From positions 1 through 13,423 of the forward strand of contig CAMHGU010000036.1 of NCBI GenBank assembly GCA_946184715.1: DNA of 13,423 nt. Reading direction: 5' to 3'. The DNA is from an uncultured bacterium (lineage in GTDB: Bacteria > Bacteroidota > Bacteroidia > Bacteroidales > Muribaculaceae). Shown here piece by piece: positions 6,169 through 12,545 of the stretch (position 1 is its first letter; each line of letters starts with the position of its first letter). The position numbers and the translations under genes were made by a program. A model generated the notes under the pieces. That model searched no databases. It saw only the letters and a list, made by a program, of their open reading frames with translations, and was not told the DNA's origin.

Positions 6169-7713
6169 ATGAAGACTTTTAAAATCGGGCGTTCGTCGAG
6201 CAACGACATCGTGGTGCAGGGCGACCAAGTGTCGCGCCAACACGCCGAAATCAACATCGATGAGCGCAACAACATCGTAATCAAGGACTTGAACTCGTCG
6301 AACGGTATCTACGTTAACGGTCGTCGCATCGAGGGCGAATTCCGCCTTCAAACGGGCGACAAGGTGACGCTCGGCAATCAATTCTTCGACTGGGAGAAGG
6401 CGATTCAGCAGGGCCCTAAGGCACCGGCAGCGCCCGCTGCCCCGCGACCGCTGCCCACGGGCGACACCATCACCGTAGGGCGCTCGGCTCAGGCTCAATA
6501 CCAGCTGACTCAGCCCAATGTGTCGAGCCTTCACGCCACCCTTCGCCGCAACCCCGACGGCACAGTGACTATCACCGACAATAACTCGACCAACGGCACC
6601 TTCGTCAACGGCCAGCGCATCGCGGGCACCGTACCCCTCAAGAGCGGCGACCAGGTGATGCTTGCCGGCAGTGTACCCCTCGCTTGGGAAGCCCTGATGC
6701 CGCCGCGCGCCGGCGCTGCCGGTGGCGCTACGGTAGTGACCAACGGCGGTGGCGGCGGTGCCGGAATGCCGATGGGCGGCGCCGGTGGCGGTATGCCCGG
6801 TGGTATGGCCGGCGGCCCGATGCCTCCGATGCCCCCGCAGAAGAAGTCGAGCCCCATCATCTGGATTGCCGCCGCGCTCGGCGCCCTCGTAATCCTGGGC
6901 GGCCTCGTCGCTTTCTTCCTCTGGCCCAAGACCCTCACCAACGAAGAGATCTTCAACAAGTACAAGACCAGCGTGGTGATGATCTACTGCGAGAGCGGAT
7001 ATGTGGTAACCGTGGGGCAAAACTCGCTCGTGGCCCACATCGAAGACGGCCAAGCCGTTGACGGCCCGACGGGCGGCTTCGGCACCGGCTCCTTTATCAG
7101 CCAGCAGGGCCACATCATCACCAACCGCCACGTGGCCTGGACCGAGGACGACATCGAAGAGGGCAAGCGCATCATCCAAGAGGCTGTGGGTATGCGTTGC
7201 CAGATTGAGTACAAAGTGCTCCTTATGGGTATCGTAAAGAACAACTCCAACGTGACGATGAACAACCTCTCCCAGAACCTCATCCCCTGCTCGCTCATCA
7301 AAGCCAGCGCCGATAAGGACCTCGACGTGGCCGTGATACAGACCGACGACAAGCGGCTGCCGCAAGGCGTGGAGCAGATAGTGGATATCAACGACATTGC
7401 CGACGACGCCACAATGACCCTCGGCAAGCGCATCTGCACCATCGGCTTCCCGCGCGCCCTGCTCATAGGCGAAACCGCCAACGGCCTGCAAGCCAACAAC
7501 CAGAGCGGCGAGATCACACAGAACCGCGGCGAATACCAGTACGGGCACAACATCGTGATACAGCCCGGAGCCTCGGGCTCGCCCGTCTTCGACGAGCGCG
7601 GCCGCTTTGCCGGCCTCATCGTGTCGATGTTTGCCGCCACCAACGGCAGCGGCTACAACCAGGCCGTCAACCCCGACAAGGCCGCAGCCTTCGCGCGCCA
7701 ATACGTCAGATAA
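6169..7713 (+). CDS. Two-FHA-domain, membrane-anchored trypsin/HtrA-like serine protease
   Basis: The 514-residue product has four parts. FHA domain 1 (about 1-75) shows G-R (7-8), S-R-Q-H (22-25) and S-S-N-G (43-46). FHA domain 2 (about 100-176) shows G-R (104-105), S-S-L-H (119-122) and S-T-N-G (140-143). A Gly/Met/Pro-rich linker (about 180-226) precedes one transmembrane helix (about 229-252), after which comes a chymotrypsin-fold protease (about 258-512). Its triad is visible: His321 (T-N-R-H-V), Asp386 (L-D-V-A-V-I) and Ser469 (G-A-S-G-S-P). Lysines before the helix put the FHA domains in the cytoplasm and the protease in the periplasm. No PDZ domain is present, unlike DegP/DegS. FHA domains bind phosphothreonine peptides, so the protein could couple kinase activity inside to proteolysis outside; that is inference. 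It is the first gene of the kinase/phosphatase operon; the next gene follows after 36 bases. Confidence 0.9.
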   Translation: MKTFKIGRSSSNDIVVQGDQVSRQHAEINIDERNNIVIKDLNSSNGIYVNGRRIEGEFRLQTGDKVTLGNQFFDWEKAIQQGPKAPAAPAAPRPLPTGDTITVGRSAQAQYQLTQPNVSSLHATLRRNPDGTVTITDNNSTNGTFVNGQRIAGTVPLKSGDQVMLAGSVPLAWEALMPPRAGAAGGATVVTNGGGGGAGMPMGGAGGGMPGGMAGGPMPPMPPQKKSSPIIWIAAALGALVILGGLVAFFLWPKTLTNEEIFNKYKTSVVMIYCESGYVVTVGQNSLVAHIEDGQAVDGPTGGFGTGSFISQQGHIITNRHVAWTEDDIEEGKRIIQEAVGMRCQIEYKVLLMGIVKNNSNVTMNNLSQNLIPCSLIKASADKDLDVAVIQTDDKRLPQGVEQIVDINDIADDATMTLGKRICTIGFPRALLIGETANGLQANNQSGEITQNRGEYQYGHNIVIQPGASGSPVFDERGRFAGLIVSMFAATNGSGYNQAVNPDKAAAFARQYVR

Positions 7714-7749
7714 TCAACCTAAGTCATAAACAATCAAAACGTTACAACT

Positions 7750-8532
7750 ATGGCAATCAGAACTTGCAAAAACGGACATAAATACGACGACTCGATCTAC
7801 GGAGAGAACTGCCCGTGCTGCACCGGTGCGGCACCTATGGGCGGCGGCTACAGCGACGGACGCACCCAGATAGGCGGCGCTGCCGGTATGGCAATGGGCG
7901 GCGCTATGGGCGGTGGCTACGGCCAGCCGGCCCCGACAGTGCAGGTGGGCGGTGGCTACGGCCAGCCCGCCGGCGGCTTCGGCGGCGGCTTCAACGACGG
8001 GCGCACACAGGTGGGCGGCGGCTTCGGCCAGCCCGCTCCCGGCCCTTTCAACGACGGTAAGACCCAGATAGGCGGCGCTGCCGGCGGCGGCAACGACGAC
8101 AAGACCAACGTGCGCACCTCGCTCGGCACCCCGTCGCAGATAGGCCGCGCCAATCCCGAGGCCACACAGATACGTCGCCCTGCCACGGGCGGCGAAGAGA
8201 AAGGCTTCGGCGGCCGCAAGGTGGTGGCTCTCCTGGTCACCTACACCCACGACCCCCACGGCAAGGTGTACAACATCTACGAAGGCAACACCACCATCGG
8301 TAAAGACCAGCGCAACGACATCGCCATCACTGCCGACGCCGCAATCTCCAAAGAGCACCTCAAGATACTCTATCGCGAGGCCGAGGGCAAATTCTGGTGT
8401 ATCGACCAGAACTCGTCGAACGGCACCTTCATCAACGACTCATTTGCCGGCGACAAGACCGAGCTGGCCAACGGCGACGTAATCAGAATAGGCGACACCC
8501 GCTTAGTGTTCCTCATCATTCCTAAATTCTGA
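7750..8532 (+). CDS. Zinc-ribbon FHA protein with Thr-Gln-Ile/Val repeat linker
   Basis: The 260-residue protein starts with a short metal-binding motif (Cys6, His10, Cys21, Cys23/Cys24; C-x-x-G-H-x-Y then C-P-x-C). A long Gly-rich linker (about 30-155) carries repeated D-G-R-T-Q-I-G-G-like units with Thr39, Thr86, Thr105, and related sites at Thr119, Ser129 and Thr139. The C-terminus is an FHA domain (about 158-257) with S-K-E-H (200-203) and S-S-N-G-T-F (222-227). The usual Gly-Arg is Gly-Lys (184-185). No signal peptide or membrane helix is seen, so it is cytoplasmic. The repeated Thr sites are plausible targets of the kinases encoded downstream and docking sites for the operon's FHA domains; this is inference. 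N-terminal phosphosites plus FHA recall mycobacterial GarA in layout only. The PP2C gene begins 5 bases after its stop. Confidence 0.88.
   Translation: MAIRTCKNGHKYDDSIYGENCPCCTGAAPMGGGYSDGRTQIGGAAGMAMGGAMGGGYGQPAPTVQVGGGYGQPAGGFGGGFNDGRTQVGGGFGQPAPGPFNDGKTQIGGAAGGGNDDKTNVRTSLGTPSQIGRANPEATQIRRPATGGEEKGFGGRKVVALLVTYTHDPHGKVYNIYEGNTTIGKDQRNDIAITADAAISKEHLKILYREAEGKFWCIDQNSSNGTFINDSFAGDKTELANGDVIRIGDTRLVFLIIPKF
7864..8166 (+). repeat. Repeated linker coding sequence with TQ(I/V) units
   Basis: Imperfect repeats lie inside the zinc-ribbon FHA gene. A unit for T-Q-I-G-G-A-A-G occurs near 7864 and again near 8062 with almost identical bases; a G-G-G-Y-G-Q-P-A unit occurs twice near 7909 and 7947. 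Related N-D-G-(R/K)-T-Q units sit near 7993 and 8050. The DNA similarity suggests recent repeat expansion; copy number may vary among strains. Confidence 0.7.
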
Positions 8533-8537
8533 CAGTT

Positions 8538-10337
8538 ATGGCCGAAGATTTCAGCTACTGCTACGTATCGGGCAACACCGATGTGGGCTGTGTGCGCAAA
8601 GCCAACGAAGACAGTTGGGCGACGTTTGTGTCGCCCAACGGGTTGGTAGCCGTGGTGTGTGACGGAATGGGCGGCCACGTGGGCGGCGCCGAAGCGTCGC
8701 GCACGGCCATTCAAGCCATCCAGTCCACGCTGATGCAGGGCGAGTTCCCGACGGTCCACGATGCCATCGCCGCCGCCATCGCCGCCGCCAAGGCCGGCAT
8801 CCTGGGGCGCGCCGCGGAGCATCCGGAGCTGACCGGCATGGGCTCCACCTGTGTCATCACCATAGTGAAAGGCGGCCTCGTGTACTACGGGCACGTGGGC
8901 GACAGCCGCATATATCTGGTGCGCGACCACCAAATCACCCAGCTCACACGCGACCACTCCTACGTGCAGTCGCTCGTGGATGCCGGCGAGCTCACCCCCG
9001 AAGAGGCCGAGCATCACCCCCGCAAGAATGAGATTACGAATGCCCTCGGATTTGAGGAGATGGGCACCCCCACCATCGCCGAGCCGCTGGTGCCGCGCAG
9101 TGGCGACTGCATACTGCTCTGCTCCGATGGTCTTTCGGGTATGGTAAGCGATGCCGAGATATGCCAGATTGTGGCCAATCAGCAAGGGATGCGCGCCCAG
9201 CAGCGCGCCGACCTGCTCATAGAGCGGGCACGCTACTACGGCGGCACCGACAATATCACCGCCGCCATCGTAGAGTTCACTATGGACCCGGCGCAAGCCC
9301 TCGGCACACCCGGCGCTGTGCCGCCGCCCATTCCGGGCGCTCCGGCCGGTGCCGAGCCTATCACTCAGCCCAACGGCCCGGCAGCCGCAGCTCCCTTGCA
9401 ACCGCAAGGCGGAGCCCCCGTGCCGCCCGCTCCGGGCGCGCCTGTGCCCCCGCAGGCCGCCGCGCCCGCTGCCGCGATGCCCGCGCCCGCCAAGAAGGGC
9501 AGCAAGCTCCCCATCATCATCGCCGCTATCGTGGGCGCCCTCATCATAGGCGGCGTGGCTGCCTGGTGGTTCTTCCACAAAGAGTCTGCCCCCGACGAGC
9601 CTACCACTCTCGAAGCGGCCACCTTCGCCAAAGGGCAGCGCCTCATCGAATTCGACTTCGCCGATAAGAAGGTGAGCTACAATTTGCACCCCAACGCCAC
9701 CGACTCGGTGCAAGGCACTCTCGACCAGGAATTTGACGACGTGCCCACAGTCACCATCGAAGGCGGCGAAGGCTCCTTGATAGTCGATGGCCTGTGTGTA
9801 AGCTTCGCCGACACCTGCAAGCTCACCGAAGCCAAGATAACCCTCACCGACAAGGCCAAGCACAGCGCCACCGTGATTATCCCTATCAAGAGCGGCAACG
9901 ACAGCGCGGCCGTGACGGTGCCGCCTGTGAGCCAAGAGCCGCCCAAAGTGGTGGAGATGAAGCTCAGCGAGCCTATCATCTTCGGCCAGGGTGTGCCGCT
10001 GATGAACCTCTCGCTCTCAACACCCAAAGGCAACAGCCTGGAGCGTGAGCTCTCGGTAGAGTACAACTTCAACGGCAACGCCAGCTCCAACTTCAAGGCG
10101 ACGGTGACTATGCTTGACGAATACACCGTCACGAGCGACGACCTGAAAATCGTGCAGAAGGGCAACAAAATCGACGTTGCCTCCGATGCCACGATGGAAG
10201 GCACCAAGGTGGTCACCCTCAAGGTGCGCGACAAGGCCGGCAGCGGGGCCGACGTCAAAATCACCATCAAGGCCTCGGTGGCCGGCGGCAAAAAGGCCGA
10301 AGCCGCGCCCGAGGCCCCCTCGATAAAGAAATTGTAA
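8538..10337 (+). CDS. Membrane-anchored PP2C-family Ser/Thr phosphatase with outer C-terminal region
   Basis: Removes phosphate from Ser/Thr in a Mg/Mn-dependent way and is the likely eraser for the kinases in this operon. The 599-residue protein has a full PP2C domain (about 4-247) with motifs N-E-D (23-25), C-D-G-M-G-G-H (41-47), G-H-V-G-D-S-R (118-124), C-S-D-G-L (195-199) and G-T-D-N-I-T (236-241); the metal-binding Asp residues 42, 197 and 238 are all present. A Pro/Ala-rich linker (about 250-317) and lysines (319-323) lead to one transmembrane helix (about 324-346). The 250-residue C-terminus should be periplasmic. It is beta-rich and seems to hold two related units ending in similar strands (about 432-450 and 557-578). 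I do not recognise their family; Ig-like folds are possible. Plain PP2C proteins are about 240-260 residues. It lies 5 bases after the previous gene. Confidence 0.92.
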   Translation: MAEDFSYCYVSGNTDVGCVRKANEDSWATFVSPNGLVAVVCDGMGGHVGGAEASRTAIQAIQSTLMQGEFPTVHDAIAAAIAAAKAGILGRAAEHPELTGMGSTCVITIVKGGLVYYGHVGDSRIYLVRDHQITQLTRDHSYVQSLVDAGELTPEEAEHHPRKNEITNALGFEEMGTPTIAEPLVPRSGDCILLCSDGLSGMVSDAEICQIVANQQGMRAQQRADLLIERARYYGGTDNITAAIVEFTMDPAQALGTPGAVPPPIPGAPAGAEPITQPNGPAAAAPLQPQGGAPVPPAPGAPVPPQAAAPAAAMPAPAKKGSKLPIIIAAIVGALIIGGVAAWWFFHKESAPDEPTTLEAATFAKGQRLIEFDFADKKVSYNLHPNATDSVQGTLDQEFDDVPTVTIEGGEGSLIVDGLCVSFADTCKLTEAKITLTDKAKHSATVIIPIKSGNDSAAVTVPPVSQEPPKVVEMKLSEPIIFGQGVPLMNLSLSTPKGNSLERELSVEYNFNGNASSNFKATVTMLDEYTVTSDDLKIVQKGNKIDVASDATMEGTKVVTLKVRDKAGSGADVKITIKASVAGGKKAEAAPEAPSIKKL

Positions 10338-10362
10338 CCTCCTACCTCAGGCAAGCATAGCA

Positions 10363-11673
10363 GTGGCAGGCATCAACGACTACATATTTCAGCGCGAAGT
10401 GGGACGCGGCGGTATGGGCTGCGTCTTCGACGCGCGCATGGCCGCTACCGGCCAGCGCGTTGCCATTAAGATGCTGCGCGCCGAGAGCCTCGATGCCGAC
10501 ATTCTCGACCTCTTCAATAGCGAAGTGGCCGCCCTGCGCCGTATGCACTCTGATCTGGTAGTCAATATGGTGGGCGAGCAATTCAGCGACACCGCCAACA
10601 ACCTGTACATCCCTATGGAATTTGTGGAGGGCGAGACCCTGTCGCAACGCATAGGCCGCACCGGCCCTATGAGCGAGCGCGAGGCTCTGCAGCTGATGCT
10701 CGCCATCCTTGAAGGCATCGCCTATATCCACTCCGTGGGGGTAATACACCGCGACCTGAAGCCCTCCAACATTATGCTCCGGCCCGACGGCAAGCCGTGC
10801 ATCATCGACTTCGGCATCGTGCGCGACGCCCGCTCGCGCCGCGACGAGAACCTGGTGGTGGGCACCGACGGCTATATGAGCCCCGAGCAAGAGAACGGGC
10901 TCAGCCTCGACCGCCGCGCCGACATCTACGCCGCCGGCTGCCTCCTGCGCTTTATGCTCACCGGCAGCCACACCCCGACGCAGATCCCCGCCAGCCGCCC
11001 CGTGCTGCAGATTCTCGAGCGCGCCACCGACCCCAATATGCTGCGCCGCTACGCCACGGCCGACGAAATGGAGCGCGACATCGAGCGCCTCACCGGCGAC
11101 CCCGGCACCCAGCACCGCCGCAAGCGACGCTTCGCCGTGTCGGTGGGACGCTCCGAGGGCGACATCATTATGGGCAACGGCTACGTGAGCGCCCGACATC
11201 TCACCATCGAGTGCAGCCCGCAAAACGACGGCACCGTGCTCATCGACATCCGCGACCACAGCACCAACGGCACCTTCGTCAACGGCCAGCTCATCCGCCA
11301 CGATTCCTTCTCCTTTATCTTCGACGGCGACACCTCGCGCCTGCCGCAGGTGTGGCTCTACGACAGCAGCAACCGCCTCCCCTGGGAATCGGTGCTCCAC
11401 ATTATGACCCAGCAAGGACTGATGCCCACCGCCGGCAGCAGCGCCGCCGCGATGCCGCTCCTCGATGCCGGCAGCTCTTATCAAGACCCGCAAGGCGAAC
11501 CTCAGCTCGACCCCATTATGGCTGTCCTGGCTTTCGCCCTGCCGCCCGTGGGCCTCATCCTCGGCATCCAGCGCAAGGAGCAGCCACAGCTCAGCCGCCA
11601 GCTCCTGGTTTTCTCTATCACAGGCTCTCTGGCCTACATTATTCTTCTGTTTATCATCATCTTATCTCGCTAA
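10363..11673 (+). CDS. Ser/Thr protein kinase (RD type) fused to FHA domain and C-terminal membrane hairpin
   Basis: Hanks-type kinase of 436 residues. Kinase domain about 7-245: glycine loop G-R-G-G-M-G (14-19), ATP-binding Lys36 (V-A-I-K), catalytic H-R-D-L-K-P-S-N (129-136), D-F-G (149-151), a Ser/Thr-bearing activation loop (about 152-172) and S-P-E (173-175) in place of A-P-E. An FHA domain follows (about 256-345) with G-R (262-263), S-A-R-H (276-279) and S-T-N-G (300-303), then a linker and two hydrophobic segments (about 385-401 and 413-435). The kinase can phosphorylate, read and sit at the membrane in one chain. The start is GTG at 10363, 25 bases after the PP2C stop: no ATG lies between, and the next Met is inside the glycine loop. 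The membrane hairpin resembles that of the 173-residue FHA protein two genes on. Its FHA domain shares the L-P-W-E tail with the next two genes. Confidence 0.93.
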   Translation: MAGINDYIFQREVGRGGMGCVFDARMAATGQRVAIKMLRAESLDADILDLFNSEVAALRRMHSDLVVNMVGEQFSDTANNLYIPMEFVEGETLSQRIGRTGPMSEREALQLMLAILEGIAYIHSVGVIHRDLKPSNIMLRPDGKPCIIDFGIVRDARSRRDENLVVGTDGYMSPEQENGLSLDRRADIYAAGCLLRFMLTGSHTPTQIPASRPVLQILERATDPNMLRRYATADEMERDIERLTGDPGTQHRRKRRFAVSVGRSEGDIIMGNGYVSARHLTIECSPQNDGTVLIDIRDHSTNGTFVNGQLIRHDSFSFIFDGDTSRLPQVWLYDSSNRLPWESVLHIMTQQGLMPTAGSSAAAMPLLDAGSSYQDPQGEPQLDPIMAVLAFALPPVGLILGIQRKEQPQLSRQLLVFSITGSLAYIILLFIIILSR

Positions 11674-11685
11674 TTACTCTCTATA

Positions 11686-11952
11686 ATGGAAATGATTTCA
11701 ATAGGTCGCGACCCATCGTGCGACATCGTAATCAACGACGAACGAATCAGCCGTCACCACCTCGAGCTCTCACTCGGCGGCGCCGGATATATGCTCACCG
11801 ACCATAGCACCAACGGCACTATGGTCAACGGCGTGCGCATCCAGAACCAGACCATCTCCATCAACGATGGCGCCAACGTGCTCCTCGGCGGCACCGTGCG
11901 CCTCCCCTGGGAACGCGTCCACAAGCTTCTCAACTCCGGCGGCTACTGGTAA
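11686..11952 (+). CDS. Stand-alone FHA domain protein
   Basis: At 88 residues it is little more than one FHA domain, and should be a soluble cytoplasmic phosphothreonine reader or adaptor. Core residues are intact: G-R-D (7-9), S-R-H-H (22-25), S-T-N-G (41-44) and V-N-G (48-50). It ends with the tail L-P-W-E-R-V-H-K-L-L and only a few further residues. It is about 82% identical (68 of 83 positions by hand) to the N-terminal part of the next gene, so the two are a tandem duplication; the alignment also supports ATG 11686 over the in-frame ATG at 11692. It sits 12 bases after the kinase gene. It has no output domain of its own, so it may compete with or bridge other FHA proteins in the operon; that is inference. 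Confidence 0.88.
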   Translation: MEMISIGRDPSCDIVINDERISRHHLELSLGGAGYMLTDHSTNGTMVNGVRIQNQTISINDGANVLLGGTVRLPWERVHKLLNSGGYW

Positions 11953-12248
11953 TCAACTATTTATTAACCATTCTAATATTTCACAAATCAACTATGGAAC
12001 GAATCACAATAGGTCGCGACTCATCGTGCGACGTAGTAATCAACGATGAGCGCATCAGCCGCAACCACCTCGAGATAGCCCTCGGCGGTGCCGGATATAT
12101 GCTCACCGACCACAGCACCAACGGCACCTACGTCAACGGCGTGCGCGTGCAGAACCAGACCATCTCCATCAACGACGGTGCCAACGTGCTCCTCAGCGGC
12201 AAGGTGCCCCTTCCCTGGGACAAAGTGCACAAGCTCCTCAACGGCGGC
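11686..12248 (+). repeat. Tandem FHA gene duplication
   Basis: The coding sequence from 11686 to about 11940 is repeated at 11994 to about 12248 with strong base-level similarity, including long identical stretches around the S-T-N-G and I-N-D-G-A-N-V-L-L codons. The copies differ in what follows: the first stops, the second continues into a linker and membrane hairpin. Confidence 0.85.
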
Positions 12249-12515
12249 GCTGCCCCATTCCCCGCTGCCGGCCCGATGCCCAACTATATGGCGGCCGCCA
12301 ACGACAAGCTCGACATCGGCTGGGGTATCCTCGCTTTCCTCATCCCCATCGTGGGCATCATTATGTACTTCAGCTGGAAGGACCAGACGCCCAACAAGGC
12401 CAAGACGGTACTCCTCGTCGCCCTCGTGTCAATTGGCATCAGCGTCGTAGGCTACATCGCCTGGTGGGCTCTCTGGGCCGGCACCGCTACTGCCATCTCC
12501 ACCTCCGTGCTCTAA
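11994..12515 (+). CDS. FHA domain protein with C-terminal membrane hairpin
   Basis: The 173-residue product has an N-terminal FHA domain (about 1-82; G-R-D 7-9, S-R-N-H 22-25, S-T-N-G 41-44) nearly identical to the preceding 88-residue protein. A short Pro/Ala linker (about 84-105) is followed by two hydrophobic segments (about 108-127 and 138-163). The hairpin shares L-D-x(4)-L-A-F-x-x-P-x-V-G-(L/I)-I and a K-(E/D)-Q loop with the C-terminus of the kinase two genes upstream. Similar hairpins occur, as I recall, behind zinc ribbons in other gut bacteria. The loop between the segments is basic, which fits poorly with a periplasmic loop; a re-entrant fold is possible. It could recruit phosphorylated partners to the membrane. 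The 41-base gap before it is AT-rich but has no clear promoter. Confidence 0.88.
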   Translation: MERITIGRDSSCDVVINDERISRNHLEIALGGAGYMLTDHSTNGTYVNGVRVQNQTISINDGANVLLSGKVPLPWDKVHKLLNGGAAPFPAAGPMPNYMAAANDKLDIGWGILAFLIPIVGIIMYFSWKDQTPNKAKTVLLVALVSIGISVVGYIAWWALWAGTATAISTSVL

Positions 12516-12545
12516 TTTTATCCCCCAATCAGCCAACGTAAGATT

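Noticed and set aside
6094..7701. 535-residue minus-strand frame opposite the FHA-protease
   Set aside because: Shadow of a well-supported gene; low-complexity His/Gly/Ala/Val composition and no family motif.
7840..8170. CRISPR-like array in the repeated Gly-rich region
   Set aside because: The repeats are short, irregular and in frame inside an FHA gene; there are no spacers of constant length.
8370..9935. 521-residue minus-strand frame opposite the zinc-ribbon FHA and PP2C genes
   Set aside because: It crosses two strongly supported genes and has shadow-like composition with no motif.
10342..11493. 383-residue minus-strand frame opposite the FHA kinase
   Set aside because: The + strand kinase has every expected motif; this reading is Ala/Gly/Val/His-rich with none.
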